Part shown: positions 8,603-17,800 of the stretch, piece by piece
How positions within the stretch are numbered: position 1 is the stretch's first letter
How the letters are laid out: each line of letters opens with the position of its first letter
Assembly (NCBI RefSeq): GCF_011045195.1
Contig: NZ_CP049199.1
Location: 1,178,001 to 1,242,000 of the forward strand
Source of the DNA: Caulobacter soli
Lineage (GTDB): Bacteria; Pseudomonadota; Alphaproteobacteria; Caulobacterales; Caulobacteraceae
Direction of reading: 5' to 3'
DNA length: 64,000 bases
The notes under the pieces: generated by a model
Told to the model about the DNA's origin: nothing
The model's database searches: none
Seen by the model: the letters and a program-made list of their open reading frames with translations, nothing else
Program-made: the position numbers and the translations under genes

Positions 8603-8757
8603 GACGCGGTTTGCGGCTGTTCCTGCGCTTGCGGGACTGGAGCGCCTGGGCGGCGGTCATCGTGGAGTCGCGCCTGCTCAAGGCGCCCCTGCTGCGGCGG
8701 CGGCTGCGCGACATCGCCCGCCTGCCGATCCTGCGGCGCTGGATCGGCGTCGACTAG
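8599..8757 (+). CDS. Small basic protein (52 aa), translationally coupled to the glycosyltransferase
   Basis: A GTG start at 8599 overlaps the TGA stop of the upstream glycosyltransferase (GTGA), a classic coupling arrangement. The 52-aa product has at least 13 arginines and alternating hydrophobic residues (RRGLRLFLRLRDWSAW, then LRRRLRDIARLPILRRW), so it should form amphipathic, membrane-binding helices. It resembles the basic helical tail of the convergent 464-aa glycosyltransferase (RLARAAVRRLGLADLARRAL), hinting at a detached membrane anchor. Its stop overlaps the convergent stop in CTAG at 8754-8757. Codon use is normal. It is easily missed because it is short. Confidence 0.6.
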   Translation: MRRGLRLFLRLRDWSAWAAVIVESRLLKAPLLRRRLRDIARLPILRRWIGVD

Positions 8758-10148
8758 GCGCGGGATCGAAACCGCAAGGCGCGGCGCGCCAGGTCCGCAA
8801 GGCCCAGGCGGCGAACGGCCGCGCGCGCCAGCCGCTCGACCGCTCCCCGGGGGCGCACCTCGTGCGGATTGTCGACGGGCGTGAACGGGAAGGCCTTGCG
8901 GAACCTGGCGTCGCTGCGGTCGCTGAACGTGGCGCGCGGCTTGCCGACCGCCGTCTCGGCGACCCGTGCGTCGAATAGCGCGATCATCGCGCCGTAGCCG
9001 TAGGCGGGATTGAGCGCGATCTCGGCATAGGCGTTGGTGATGATCTCGGCGATCTTCTCGGGGTCGCGCAGCACCGTCGCGACCTGCGCCATGTTGCCGT
9101 GGTCCTTGTCGAGCGGGACATAGTGCCGCCAAGGCTCCATCACGCCCGAATAGCGGCCGGGATAGGCGATGATCAGGGTGCGCAAGGCGATCGCCTCGAA
9201 CACGCGGGGCGAAATCTGGGCGATGTCGATCTGGTCCTCGCGCCCGGCGAAGAACCGATCGCGCAACATCTCGTAGGAGGGCTTTCGGGCCAGGGCGGGG
9301 ATCGGGTGAGGGCGCTCAATCAACGTGGCGAAGCTTTCGCTGCGGGCCGCCACCGCGCCGTCGAAGTCGAAGACGCTGGCCCCGCTCTCGACGGCCAGCA
9401 CGGCCTGGCAATCGCGGATGAACTTCACCCAGTCACGACCGTAGAGCCGGCTGCGTTCCGACCAGGCGATGTCGGTCGAGATGCCGAAGCGCCTGGCGTC
9501 GCGCTTGAACAGCTTGCCGATGCGAATCTTCTCGCGACCCTGTTCACCGTGCCAGGCCGGGTAGGTCCGGCCGCGATAGCCGACCATGGTCCTGCGGGCC
9601 GACAGCGGTATGGGCGGATAGTTCGCCAACCATTGCGGCACGTAGCCGGTCAACACCTGCTGGGTGCGCAGGCCCGGCGCCCCGCCATAGATCCGCTCGG
9701 CCTCCGCCGGTCCCAGGCAGGTGAAGACCAGGTCCACGCCGCAGGCCTCCAGCGCGTCGAGCGTGGCGTTCACGAAGCGGTATTCGTCCTGGATGAACAC
9801 CGCCTTGGCGCCTTTGAACGCGGCCAGGGCCCGCCGCGATCGCGGGCCGACAAAGGCCTCGACCGCCAGGAACAGCGAATAGTGGATCACGACGACGTCG
9901 AAGGTGTCCAGCTTCACGCCGTCGAAGATCTCGCCGACCCGCGACAGCACCTGCACCTGGTGGCGCGAATAGCGGGCGAAGGCGTTGATGTGGTCGCAGA
10001 CCGTGGCGGCGTTGGCGGGGTCGTAGTTGCAGGCCAGCAGGATACGCAGCGGCCGCGCCTCCGCCGTCGGTGGATCGCCGGGGGCGCTGTCCGTCGATAC
10101 GTCGTGGCTTGGCAGCGGCGGTCGCGGCCGGTCGTGGGAGTCCTTCAT
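8754..10148 (-). CDS. CgeB-like glycosyltransferase, 464 aa
   Basis: This is a larger paralogue of the 7568-8602 glycosyltransferase. After a low-complexity leader (about 30 aa), the first Rossmann half begins with RPLRILLACNYDPANAATV. The C-terminal half carries SPRVFEAIALRTLIIAYPGR and the nucleotide-sugar region YSGVMEPWRHYVPLDKD. Residues after 430 form a basic amphipathic tail suited to inner-membrane contact. The epimerase gene lies 70 bp upstream on the same strand, which fits production and transfer of an activated sugar. ATG 10148 is used; a later ATG is not obvious. Function in O-antigen, capsule or stalk/holdfast-like polysaccharide is inference. Confidence 0.82.
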   Translation of the reverse strand: MKDSHDRPRPPLPSHDVSTDSAPGDPPTAEARPLRILLACNYDPANAATVCDHINAFARYSRHQVQVLSRVGEIFDGVKLDTFDVVVIHYSLFLAVEAFVGPRSRRALAAFKGAKAVFIQDEYRFVNATLDALEACGVDLVFTCLGPAEAERIYGGAPGLRTQQVLTGYVPQWLANYPPIPLSARRTMVGYRGRTYPAWHGEQGREKIRIGKLFKRDARRFGISTDIAWSERSRLYGRDWVKFIRDCQAVLAVESGASVFDFDGAVAARSESFATLIERPHPIPALARKPSYEMLRDRFFAGREDQIDIAQISPRVFEAIALRTLIIAYPGRYSGVMEPWRHYVPLDKDHGNMAQVATVLRDPEKIAEIITNAYAEIALNPAYGYGAMIALFDARVAETAVGKPRATFSDRSDARFRKAFPFTPVDNPHEVRPRGAVERLARAAVRRLGLADLARRALRFRSRA

Positions 10149-10218
10149 GGCCGGGCTCGGATCTTGGCGCCAGGCAGGGCGGTGTCGTGGTGTCGGCCGA
10201 AGCGTATCACGGGCTCGA

Positions 10219-11139
10219 TCACGCCGGCTGTTCCATCGCGCTGAGGGCGAGGCGGGTTCGCACCCGCGCCACCACGCGGTCCAGGCCCTCGTCCAGCGAC
10301 ACCTTCGGCGTCACGCCCAGCAGATCACGCATGCGGGTGAGGCTAGGCTGCTTGGCGGGGGTCATTCGGGCGGGCAGGTCGTTCTGGGTAATCAAGGACG
10401 GCGAGGCGTTCAGGCGGATCCGCAGGCCCTCGGCCAGGGCCTCGATCGGCGACACGTCCGGATGGCCGATGTTGATCACCGCATGCTCTTCCACGGCGGC
10501 GGCGGCCTCGATGGCGCGCACGGCATCGGAGATGTGCAGCCAGCCCCGGGCGCTGCCGCGATGCACCTGGATCGACCGACCCCGCGCCAGGTCGTGAGCG
10601 AAGCGGATCATGGCCGAGCGGTGGTCGCCGAAGTCCTCGTTCTCGTCGTAGATCATGAACGGCCGCAAGGTGACCGCGCGTAGGCCGTGCTGGGCGACCT
10701 CGTAGCCTACCAGTTGCTCGCCCAGCAGCTTGGTCAGGCCGTAGCGATTGTTGGGGCGAGGCGTGGTGGCGGCCTCGTCCATCGGTCCGTCGGTCGGCCC
10801 ATAGACCTCGGAGGTCGAGAAATAGACCAGCTTGGCGTCGGCGGCCTGGGCCAGCAGCACCACGTTGTTCAGTCCGCCCAGATTGGTGCTGACCGCCAGG
10901 CTGGAGGCCTGTTCGCACGTCACCCGGCTGACCACGGCGGCCAGGGCGAAGATCACGTCGGGTTTCCAGCGCAGGGTGGGCATCAGGTCGGCGGGCTGGT
11001 TGATGTCGATCTGCAGGTAGTCCTTGCGCCAGCCGGGCCTGATGTCGGCGCACAGCACCTCCCAGCCCTGGGCGCGCAGATGGATCGCCAGGGGCTTGCC
11101 GATATTGCCCTCGGATCCGATGACCAGGGCCCGCTTCAT
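10219..11139 (-). CDS. NAD-dependent epimerase/dehydratase (extended SDR), nucleotide-sugar type
   Basis: The 306-aa enzyme has the extended-SDR plan. The N-terminal NAD site reads VIGSEGNIGKP, a variant of GxxGxxG with Glu in place of a glycine-flanking residue. The catalytic Ser (YFSTSEVYG) and the Tyr-x3-Lys pair (NRYGLTKLLGEQ) are intact. RPFMIYDENEDFGDHR and the substrate-binding RGWLHISDAV follow in the expected places. It probably epimerises or dehydrates a nucleotide sugar for the glycosyltransferase encoded next on the same strand. A possible small frame upstream overlaps its ATG (ATGA). The exact substrate cannot be told. Confidence 0.9.
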   Translation of the reverse strand: MKRALVIGSEGNIGKPLAIHLRAQGWEVLCADIRPGWRKDYLQIDINQPADLMPTLRWKPDVIFALAAVVSRVTCEQASSLAVSTNLGGLNNVVLLAQAADAKLVYFSTSEVYGPTDGPMDEAATTPRPNNRYGLTKLLGEQLVGYEVAQHGLRAVTLRPFMIYDENEDFGDHRSAMIRFAHDLARGRSIQVHRGSARGWLHISDAVRAIEAAAAVEEHAVINIGHPDVSPIEALAEGLRIRLNASPSLITQNDLPARMTPAKQPSLTRMRDLLGVTPKVSLDEGLDRVVARVRTRLALSAMEQPA

Positions 11140-11387
11140 CCGACGCTCGCCGACAGCTCGTCATCGGGGCCTTCGCCGAGGTCCGAGAGGTTGATCGTTC
11201 GCCACGGTCCTTCCGGCCCCTCGGGGGAGCGATCGCCGGGGCCAAGGGTGGCGTCCTGGCCGACAACGCGGTCGGCGACGACGCTGGCGCACGTTTCGTG
11301 TCGCGGGTTGTTTCTAGTCAAGCTTTGAAAGTTCGACGCTTGATCTCTGTCTATGTGCAGTGAAAACGCCGAAATATGGACGTTCAT
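11136..11387 (-). CDS. Possible small protein coupled to the epimerase (83 aa)
   Basis: This frame ends in an ATGA overlap with the epimerase start, which suggests translational coupling. Its second half has coding-like, GC-rich third positions (ASVVADRVVGQDATLGPGDR), but the first 30 codons lie in AT-rich sequence with poor codon use and no clear ribosome-binding site. It could be a real small gene with a later start, or the surviving 3' end of a larger upstream gene. VVADRVVGQDATLGPG vaguely recalls a left-handed beta-helix acyltransferase turn; this is weak. Confidence 0.35.
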   Translation of the reverse strand: MNVHISAFSLHIDRDQASNFQSLTRNNPRHETCASVVADRVVGQDATLGPGDRSPEGPEGPWRTINLSDLGEGPDDELSASVG

Positions 11388-11853
11388 AGATCCCTCGCGT
11401 TGCGGACGTTCTTATTTGTGGATAACGCGTCCGTCGACATGGTGGTATCGTACGCGTTGAAAACCTTCGCGAAAAGGGTCTTTGTCTTAGGTATATTTAG
11501 AAATTTTTACGGAGTATTTGATCTAACCTTGTTGTGATGGCGTGATATTACTCGCTATTTGAAAGTCTTTGAGCGACGTTATGCGAGGTTTCGCAAGACA
11601 TCCCCCTCCTCTGGGCTAGGTTCGGAGGCAATCCAGGCCGGGTTCAATTGGGATTGAGCTCGCTTGAGTGCGCGCTTTGCGAGAACTTTTTCATGGGTGC
11701 TCGTAAAAGGGGCGTTTTTGATCTGGCAACACTGGGGAAATTGGCGAATTTCTCTGACCCGTAGAGCTGGCTCGATAGGTCGATGAGGTGCGGTCCGCTT
11801 CCAAGGGCGACCTCGCCCAGCGCCGTCGGGATCGCTCGCCACGGCGACGCGGG
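11388..11853. other. AT-rich intergenic region, no gene seen
   Basis: The segment has low GC between 11388 and about 11760. It includes a perfect 9-base match to the DnaA box (TTATCCACA on the minus strand at 11417-11425). A 92-codon minus-strand frame (11579-11857) overlapping the GNAT end has unsuitable codon use and was not accepted. Confidence 0.55.
11417..11425 (-). promoter_or_regulatory. DnaA-box match
   Basis: Perfect 9-mer TTATCCACA (minus strand) in an AT-rich gap. A single box is weak evidence. Confidence 0.3.
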
Positions 11854-12405
11854 TCAAGCGGGGGGCGCGGGCCAGCGCAGTCTGAAATGTGTGTCGTCCG
11901 CCGCCGTCGCGACGAAGCCCAGCCGCTGGTACAGGCGCTGGGCCGCGAGGTTGTCGCGGGCCACCTGCAGGATCAGCGGCGCGCCGGCGCCGTCGGCTTC
12001 GTCCATCAGGGCGCGCAGGATCGCCTCGCCGATCCCCTGGCCGCGCCGCTCGGGGACGATGGCGATATCGATCAGGTGCACGGCGTCGGGACTTCGATCC
12101 GTGGCCAGCCGCCCCACGGGAGCCGCGTCGACGGTGACGATCTCGAGCCGGGCCCGCGGATAGGCTATGCGATAGCCCTGGGTCTGGGCGTGAAACTGCT
12201 GCTCCATGATCTTGCTCAGCAGGTCGGCGGGCAGGGGGACCTGGTCCCAGCCCGGGCCGCGCGAGACGCGAAACAAGGCCAGCCGGAAGGGCGTGTCGGC
12301 TTCCGCCTCGGGGCGCAGCGCGAAGGGCGGGGGCGTTCTCAAGGGGATTGCATCTTCCGGACGCGTCGCGGCAGGGTCTTCCTGTTCAGGTGGCGAGGTC
12401 GTCAT
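11854..12405 (-). CDS. GNAT-family N-acetyltransferase
   Basis: The 183-aa product has the GNAT acetyl-CoA binding motif A (IAIVPERRGQGIGEAILRAL, matching R/Q-x-x-G-x-G/A) and the following beta-helix (LILQVARDNLAAQRLYQRLG), where NLAAQRLYQRLGF is motif B. The first 60 residues are an Ala/Pro-rich extension. ATG 12405 is used; GTG 12414 would add three residues. It is divergent from the DUF6916 gene with only 35 bp between the starts, so they share a control region. The acceptor is unknown; the neighbourhood of tail-collar-type proteins makes a role in their modification possible but unproven. Confidence 0.88.
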   Translation of the reverse strand: MTTSPPEQEDPAATRPEDAIPLRTPPPFALRPEAEADTPFRLALFRVSRGPGWDQVPLPADLLSKIMEQQFHAQTQGYRIAYPRARLEIVTVDAAPVGRLATDRSPDAVHLIDIAIVPERRGQGIGEAILRALMDEADGAGAPLILQVARDNLAAQRLYQRLGFVATAADDTHFRLRWPAPPA

Positions 12406-12440
12406 AATGGCCACGCTTCGATTCTGACCCGAGGGATTTC

Positions 12441-12743
12441 ATGGCCGCCGACTACGTCCCGCTGACCGCGGACACCTTCGCCCCCCACGTGAACGCGACA
12501 TTCCGCGTCGAGGGCGGTCATCATCAGCTGTCCCTGAGCGAGGTCGAGCGGCTCGAGGTCCAGCCGGGCCATGACGCGGGCGTTCAACCCTTCGTCCTGA
12601 TCTTCAGCGGTCCCCCCGGCGATGTGCTCGCCGAGGGGATGCATGCGATCACGCACGAGGATGGGACCACCTACGATCTCTATCTGATCCCGATCCACAC
12701 GCCCCAGCCGGGGCGGCAGGACTATCAGGCCGTGTTCAACTGA
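12441..12743 (+). CDS. DUF6916-type small protein
   Basis: This 100-aa protein is compact and beta-rich (TFRVEGGHHQLSLSEVERLE, then FVLIFSGPPGDVLAEGMHAI), ending with a tyrosine-containing strand and AVFN. The pattern matches DUF6916, a family often encoded beside phage-tail-collar (Mdp) proteins, as here. ATG 12441 follows GAGGGA. It is convergent with the first tail-collar gene (24-bp gap) and divergent from GNAT. Biochemical function is unknown; a partner or chaperone of the tail-collar proteins is the simplest guess. Confidence 0.75.
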   Translation: MAADYVPLTADTFAPHVNATFRVEGGHHQLSLSEVERLEVQPGHDAGVQPFVLIFSGPPGDVLAEGMHAITHEDGTTYDLYLIPIHTPQPGRQDYQAVFN

Positions 12744-12767
12744 GGTCACGCGACGGGGATCCGGTCG

Positions 12768-13313
12768 CTAGTTCCGCGAGGGGAAGATCCCCGACAGGGC
12801 GATACAGATGTTCAGCGTCAGGAACGGCTGGCGGTTCTCGTGCGGCTGGCTGCCGCCCGCGATGCCCAGCGCCTGGGGCGCCATCACCGAGGTTGGCGTC
12901 AGGGTCGAGCTGTACATGTTGAACGCGACGGGCGAGCTGCCGTTGAGGCTGCCCGCGGTCTGGCCGAAGCTCTTGCCGGCCGCCGCCGCCGAGGTGTTGC
13001 TGGACGCCGCGTTGGTGTCGTCCACCTTGAAGAAGTGGGTGTGCTGCGGGATTTCGGTCTGCAGCAGAGTGTGAGAATACTCGCCCAGCGTCTCGCCCAG
13101 GGTATAGCCCTGACCAACGTGTCCGGGCACCAGCGTCCGCAGGTCGGGCAGGCAGAATGTGGTCACGCCGTTGCCGCCGTAGGTCGTGCCCAGCAGCGAG
13201 AACAGCGCCTGGTTCTGCGAGATGGCCAGGGTCTGGCCGTTGCACATCGCCCAGTTCTTCGGAGCATAGTTGAAGGCCATGATCCGGATCTCGCCCATGT
13301 ATTGCATGCTCAT
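12768..13313 (-). CDS. Phage tail collar-domain (microcystin-dependent/Mdp-type) protein, copy 1
   Basis: This is one of three tandem paralogues of 179-184 aa. The N-terminal tail-collar motif reads GEIRIMAFNYAPKNWAMCNG, followed by ALFSLLGTTYGGNGVTTFCL and PDLRTLVPGHVGQG. The middle has the conserved IPQHTHFF motif, and the C-terminus the shared GGSQPHENRQPFLTLNICIA and the ending FPSRN. Such proteins derive from short tail fibres but are widespread chromosomal genes in bacteria without phages. ATG 13313 has ACGAGGA upstream. No signal peptide is visible. It is last in the operon after copies 2 and 3. Confidence 0.9.
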   Translation of the reverse strand: MSMQYMGEIRIMAFNYAPKNWAMCNGQTLAISQNQALFSLLGTTYGGNGVTTFCLPDLRTLVPGHVGQGYTLGETLGEYSHTLLQTEIPQHTHFFKVDDTNAASSNTSAAAAGKSFGQTAGSLNGSSPVAFNMYSSTLTPTSVMAPQALGIAGGSQPHENRQPFLTLNICIALSGIFPSRN

Positions 13314-13346
13314 GAGTCTTGTTCCTCGTGTTCGTTGCGGGGCGGA

Positions 13347-13901
13347 TCAGTTGCGGGCGGGGAAGGCGCCCTGAAGGGCGATGCAGTAGTTCACGAATAG
13401 AGAGGGCATGATGTTGTTGTGCGGTTGCGAGCCGCCGGTCAGGCCGAGCGTCTGGGGCGGCATCTGCAGCTGGGGCGAGGTGATGGGGCTGTAGAACAGG
13501 CCTTCGGTGTAGTCCTGGATATTGCCGGTATAGGCCCTGGCCGGCTGGTTGTTCGCTGCGGTGGGGACGGTGCCGTCCGCCGTGGTCGCCATCGGCGAGT
13601 GGCTGTGCATCGCCATTTCGGTCTGCAGAATCGTCACGGTCGTCGATCCGCCGGTCTGGCCCAGGTCGTAGATCTGCAGGCCGGGGCCCGGCTGGTTGCG
13701 TCCGACGTGCAGCGGGATGTTGCCCATCAGGTTGGGCAGGCCGAAGTTGCTGGTGCCGTTGCCGCCGTAGGTGGTGCCCAGCAGCGAGAACAGCGCGGTG
13801 TTCTGCTGGATCGGCATGATCTGCCCATTGCACTGGGCCCAGCCCGCCGGCGCGAACGGGAAGCTGAAGATACGGATCTCCGCGAGAAATTGATCGCTCA
13901 T
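13347..13901 (-). CDS. Phage tail collar-domain (Mdp-type) protein, copy 2
   Basis: The 184-aa middle paralogue shares the collar motif (AEIRIFSFPFAPAGWAQCNG), the block ALFSLLGTTYGGNGTSNFGL, the metal-binding-like MHSHSP in place of QHTH, and the terminal GGSQPHNNIMPSLFVNYCIA with ending FPARN. The gap to copy 1 is 33 bp and to copy 3 is 36 bp, so the three form one operon read from 14477 leftward. It differs from its sisters mainly in the central Ala/Thr-rich loop (TVPTAANNQPARAYTGNIQ), the region expected to face outward and diversify. Confidence 0.9.
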   Translation of the reverse strand: MSDQFLAEIRIFSFPFAPAGWAQCNGQIMPIQQNTALFSLLGTTYGGNGTSNFGLPNLMGNIPLHVGRNQPGPGLQIYDLGQTGGSTTVTILQTEMAMHSHSPMATTADGTVPTAANNQPARAYTGNIQDYTEGLFYSPITSPQLQMPPQTLGLTGGSQPHNNIMPSLFVNYCIALQGAFPARN

Positions 13902-13937
13902 TTCTTTGAGTCTCCTGATGATTTCGGGCGGAAGGCT

Positions 13938-14477
13938 TCAGTTCTGCGACGGATAGACGCCGTACAGCGCGATGATGAAGTTGACGCCCAGATAGGGCTG
14001 CATGTTGTCGTGCGGCTGGTTGCCGCCGACCGGCGTGGTCGAGGCGGCCGACAGGGCGACCTGCGGGTTGCTCGCGTTATAGGGCGTGTAGGCGTTGATC
14101 CCCGTTCCGGTCGGCCCCTGGTTGGAAAGCAGGCTCGTGGCGGTGGGGACGTTCAATGTGCCCGTCGCGGAGGACGCGAACATCGGGTGTGTATGCTGGG
14201 GCAGTTGCTGGGGCGTCAGGGTGACGGACTCGGTCCCGCCCGGCTGGCCTATGGCGTAGGTCATGCCGTTCTTGGTGCCCATGTGGCTCGGAACCCGACC
14301 CCGAAGGTCGGGGACGCCGAACGTGTTGACGCCGTCCCCGCCGTAGGTCGTGCCAAGCAGATTGTACAGCGTGTCGTTCGTGGCGATGGCTATCAGCTGG
14401 CCGTCGCACATCGCCCAGCCCATGGGAGCGAAATTGCCCCCGAACAGGCGGATCTCGCCAATATAAGGCTGGGTCAT
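13938..14477 (-). CDS. Phage tail collar-domain (Mdp-type) protein, copy 3 (operon leader)
   Basis: This 179-aa paralogue is the first gene of the operon. It has GEIRLFGGNFAPMGWAMCDG, TLYNLLGTTYGGDGVNTFGV, PDLRGRVPSHMGTKNG and LPQHTHPMFASS, then the terminal GGNQPHDNMQPYLGVNFIIA and the ending YPSQN. ATG 14477 is preceded by GGGAG. Its promoter must lie in the 14478-14896 interval, which also carries the promoter of the giant secreted protein read the other way. Co-function with the giant protein at the cell surface is inference from this arrangement. Confidence 0.9.
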   Translation of the reverse strand: MTQPYIGEIRLFGGNFAPMGWAMCDGQLIAIATNDTLYNLLGTTYGGDGVNTFGVPDLRGRVPSHMGTKNGMTYAIGQPGGTESVTLTPQQLPQHTHPMFASSATGTLNVPTATSLLSNQGPTGTGINAYTPYNASNPQVALSAASTTPVGGNQPHDNMQPYLGVNFIIALYGVYPSQN

Positions 14478-14896
14478 GCTGTCTCCCTCGCTCCCAAAAG
14501 TCTTAAAGCGCAGGCTATAGGGCGCGACCGGAAAGGCTAAACCATTAGTTGTGGTTTCGACTTAACCAAGACTAAGAGCGCGCACCCCATCCCGCGATTG
14601 TCCTCCTCGTATCTCACTATCCTGAGCTGCACAATAGACAGGAGAACGATGTTCGCCGCTTGGCGTATGTCTACTTGTGCGCCTTCGGACTCCCCGTTAA
14701 GGTTGCGTTTAAGGTTCGACTAGAGCGGGGAGGGAGTCAGGTGCATAAAAAATGCGCTCGTGCGCACGACTTTTCACCTCCGCCTCGTGCGGGGCGATGG
14801 GACGCCCGCGGTCTTTTCCTTCATCCATTACACGCGGAGCGAGAGCTCCGAGGTCGTCCGCCGGTGTACGGTTCGGCCGAGGCAAAGGACTGATCC
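14478..14896. other. Divergent control region of the tail-collar operon and the giant secreted protein
   Basis: No gene is seen here. It contains a short inverted repeat AAACCA/TGGTTT (14539-14544 and 14552-14557) and moderately AT-rich sequence around 14480-14760. The AAAGGA ribosome-binding site of the giant gene lies at its right end. No confident -35/-10 pair could be assigned. Confidence 0.55.
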
Positions 14897-17800
14897 ATGC
14901 CCTTCTCCGGCCAACTGTGGTACATCACCGAAGGCGGCGACGCCGACACCCGCCTCGCCCGCATCAATGACGACAACACCGGCGGCACGGTCGTCGTCGA
15001 CAACGGCGTCGCCGGCACGGGCGACGACAAGTTCGCCAGCTCGTTCACCGCCGATATCGGCGTGGACACGGCGGCGGGCTTCTATTTCGCGATCAACAAC
15101 AACACCATCAACGACCACGCCGTTCTGCTGCGCGGCAGCATCGGCAGCTCGGCGGCCCCGACCGCGGTGGTCACCTTCTCGACCTCGCTCATCGTCAACA
15201 CGATCGAGGTCGACGCCTTCACGCACAGGATCTACGTCGGGGTGCAGGATGGCGCGGGAACGAACGGCGCCATCACCGGCATCAAGGTCTACAGCTACGA
15301 CACGGCGGGCACGCTCACCGACCTGGGTTTCCTGACCACCGCCGATTCCGACAACCGCGCCAACGTGAACGGCACGCTCCATCTGCTCGATCCGCAGGAT
15401 TTCGCGCTCGACCGCTCGGTCGTCGCCGGCGGTCGCCTGTTCTACAGCGAGCGTCTGGGCAGCTCTTCCAATGCGCTGTATCGCCTTGACCTGACCTCGC
15501 CGGACACGGCGACCAACATGATCGCCGCCAGCGTCTTTCCGACGGACGGCAGCAACGGCCGGATCATCGACGTCGAGGTCGATGAGAGCAATCACAAGGT
15601 CTATTTCACGACCCGGTCGAACGCGGCCTCGCCCAGCGGCAGCTATGACGCCAACGACAACGCGGTCTGGTGGATCGACGCCAGCGCGACCGACGGAACC
15701 CCGACCAAGGTGACGTTCAGCGGCATGCCGGCCAACGTCTTCTTCGGCGGCGACATGACGTTCGACCAGTCGACGCGCCAGCTCTATGTCGAAAGCGAAG
15801 AGACCACCGGTTCCGACACCGACGACGTGATCTACGTCCTCCAGCTGAACGCCGCCGGCACGACCGCCACCTATATCCGCTCGATCTTTCCCTCGCCCGC
15901 CTTCACGGCGTCCGGCGCCAACATCGAAGGCCTGACCTTCACCGACCTGCCGGTCCTGACCGTCAGCGGCAACAGCACGGGCGCGACAGAGCAGGGCGCC
16001 ACGCTCACCGCGCTGACCGGCGCGCCGACGATCACCGACACCGACAGCGGCTACCTGGTCAGCGCCACGGTGCAGATCACGGGCGGTACGTTCTCGTCGA
16101 ACGAGAACAGCACCGCCGACGACCATCTGGGCTACAGCGGCAGCAAGCAGATCACCGGTACGATCGCCGGCACCAGCATCACGATCAGCTGGAACGCGGC
16201 GACCGAGACCCTGACGCTGACCGGTTACGACACCATCGCCAACTACCAGACCGCCATGGCGGGGCTGGTCTATTGGGCCACGGGCGACAACCCGACGAAC
16301 TACGGTTCCAACACCAGCCGCACCGTCACCTGGACGGTCAGCGACGGCTCGCCGGGCGTGCTGGCCGGTTCGGTCAACACGACCACCAGCACGATCAACA
16401 TAGCGGCGGTCAACGACGCGCCGGTCAACGGCACGGTGTCCGGCGCCACGGGCAACGAAAACGCCGATATCGCCGTCACGGGCCTGCAGATCAGCGACGC
16501 CGACGCCAATCCGGCCTCGGCCACGATGACGGTCACCCTGAGCGTGACCAAGGGCGTGCTGACCCTGCGGACCGATGTCGGCAGCGGCCTGACCGCGGGC
16601 GCCGTCAGCGGCAACGGCACGGGCACGGTGACCCTCACCGGCACGATCAACGCGATCAACGCCACCCTGGCGGCCAGCAACGGCCTGCTGTTCCACGGCA
16701 ACACCAATGTCAGCGGGACCGACACCCTGACGGTGGTCACCAGCGACGGCGGCTCCACCGGTTCGGGCGGCACGCTGAGCGACACCGACAACTACACCAT
16801 CACCATCATCGGCGTGAACGACGCGCCGACCGTGAGCGGCGACGGGACCGAGAGCGTCACCGCGAGCAACGAGGACATCAGCCCCACCACCCTGGCCAAC
16901 ACGGTCTCGGCCGTGTTCGGCGGCCAGTACGCCGACGGCGACGGCGACGCCTTCGCCGGCGTGGCCGTGATCGCCAACGGTTCGACCGCCGGCACGGGCC
17001 AGTGGCAGTACTGGAACGGCTCGACCTGGGTGAACATCGGCGCGACCTCGACGGCGGCGGCGGTCGAGCTGGCCGCCTCCACGGCGATCCGCTTCGCCCC
17101 GGCGACCGACTTCAACGGCCCGGCCCCGACCCTGACGGTGCGGCTGGTCGACGCCTCCAGCGGCGCGATCACCACCGGCGCGGTCGTCAACACCACCACC
17201 AACGGCGGCTCGACCGCCTTCAGCACCGGCACGGTGGTGCTGAGCCACGCGGTCACGGCCGTCAACGACGCGCCGACGGTCATCAACGGCTCGACCGTCA
17301 GCCTGACTTCGGTCGCCGAGGATTCCGCCCCCGGGGCCGGCCAGACCGTCTCCTCGCTGTTCGCCAGCCACTTCTCCGACGCCAAGGACACGGTCTCGGG
17401 CGGCTCGTCGGCCAACGCCTTCACCGGCATCGCGGTGACGGGCGACGCGGCGACCGCGGCGCAGGGCGTCTATCAATACTTCGAGGGCGGGACCTGGCAC
17501 GACCTGCCGGCGGTCTCGACCTCCAGCGCCTTCATCCTGGACGCCAGCACCCTGGTGCGGTTCGTGCCGGCGGCCGACTACAACGGCACGGCGCCGTCCC
17601 TGACCGTCTCGCTGATCGACGACGCGGCGGGCGCGGTGACCACCGGCGCCACGGCGGACCTGACCACCACCGGCGGCACGACGCCGTACAGCGCGTCCAT
17701 GACGCTGAACGTCGTCGTCACTGCGACCAACGACGCGCCGGTCGCCAGCGGTTCAGCCACCCTGACGGCGGTCGCCGAAGACGCCGCCAACCCGGCGGGC

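Noticed and set aside
11579..11857. 92-codon minus-strand frame after the GNAT gene
   Set aside because: Atypical codon use, overlap with the GNAT end and no recognisable pattern.
12768..14477. Prophage remnant hypothesis for the tail-collar genes
   Set aside because: No capsid, portal, terminase, integrase or attachment-site repeats nearby; Mdp-type genes are common outside phages.
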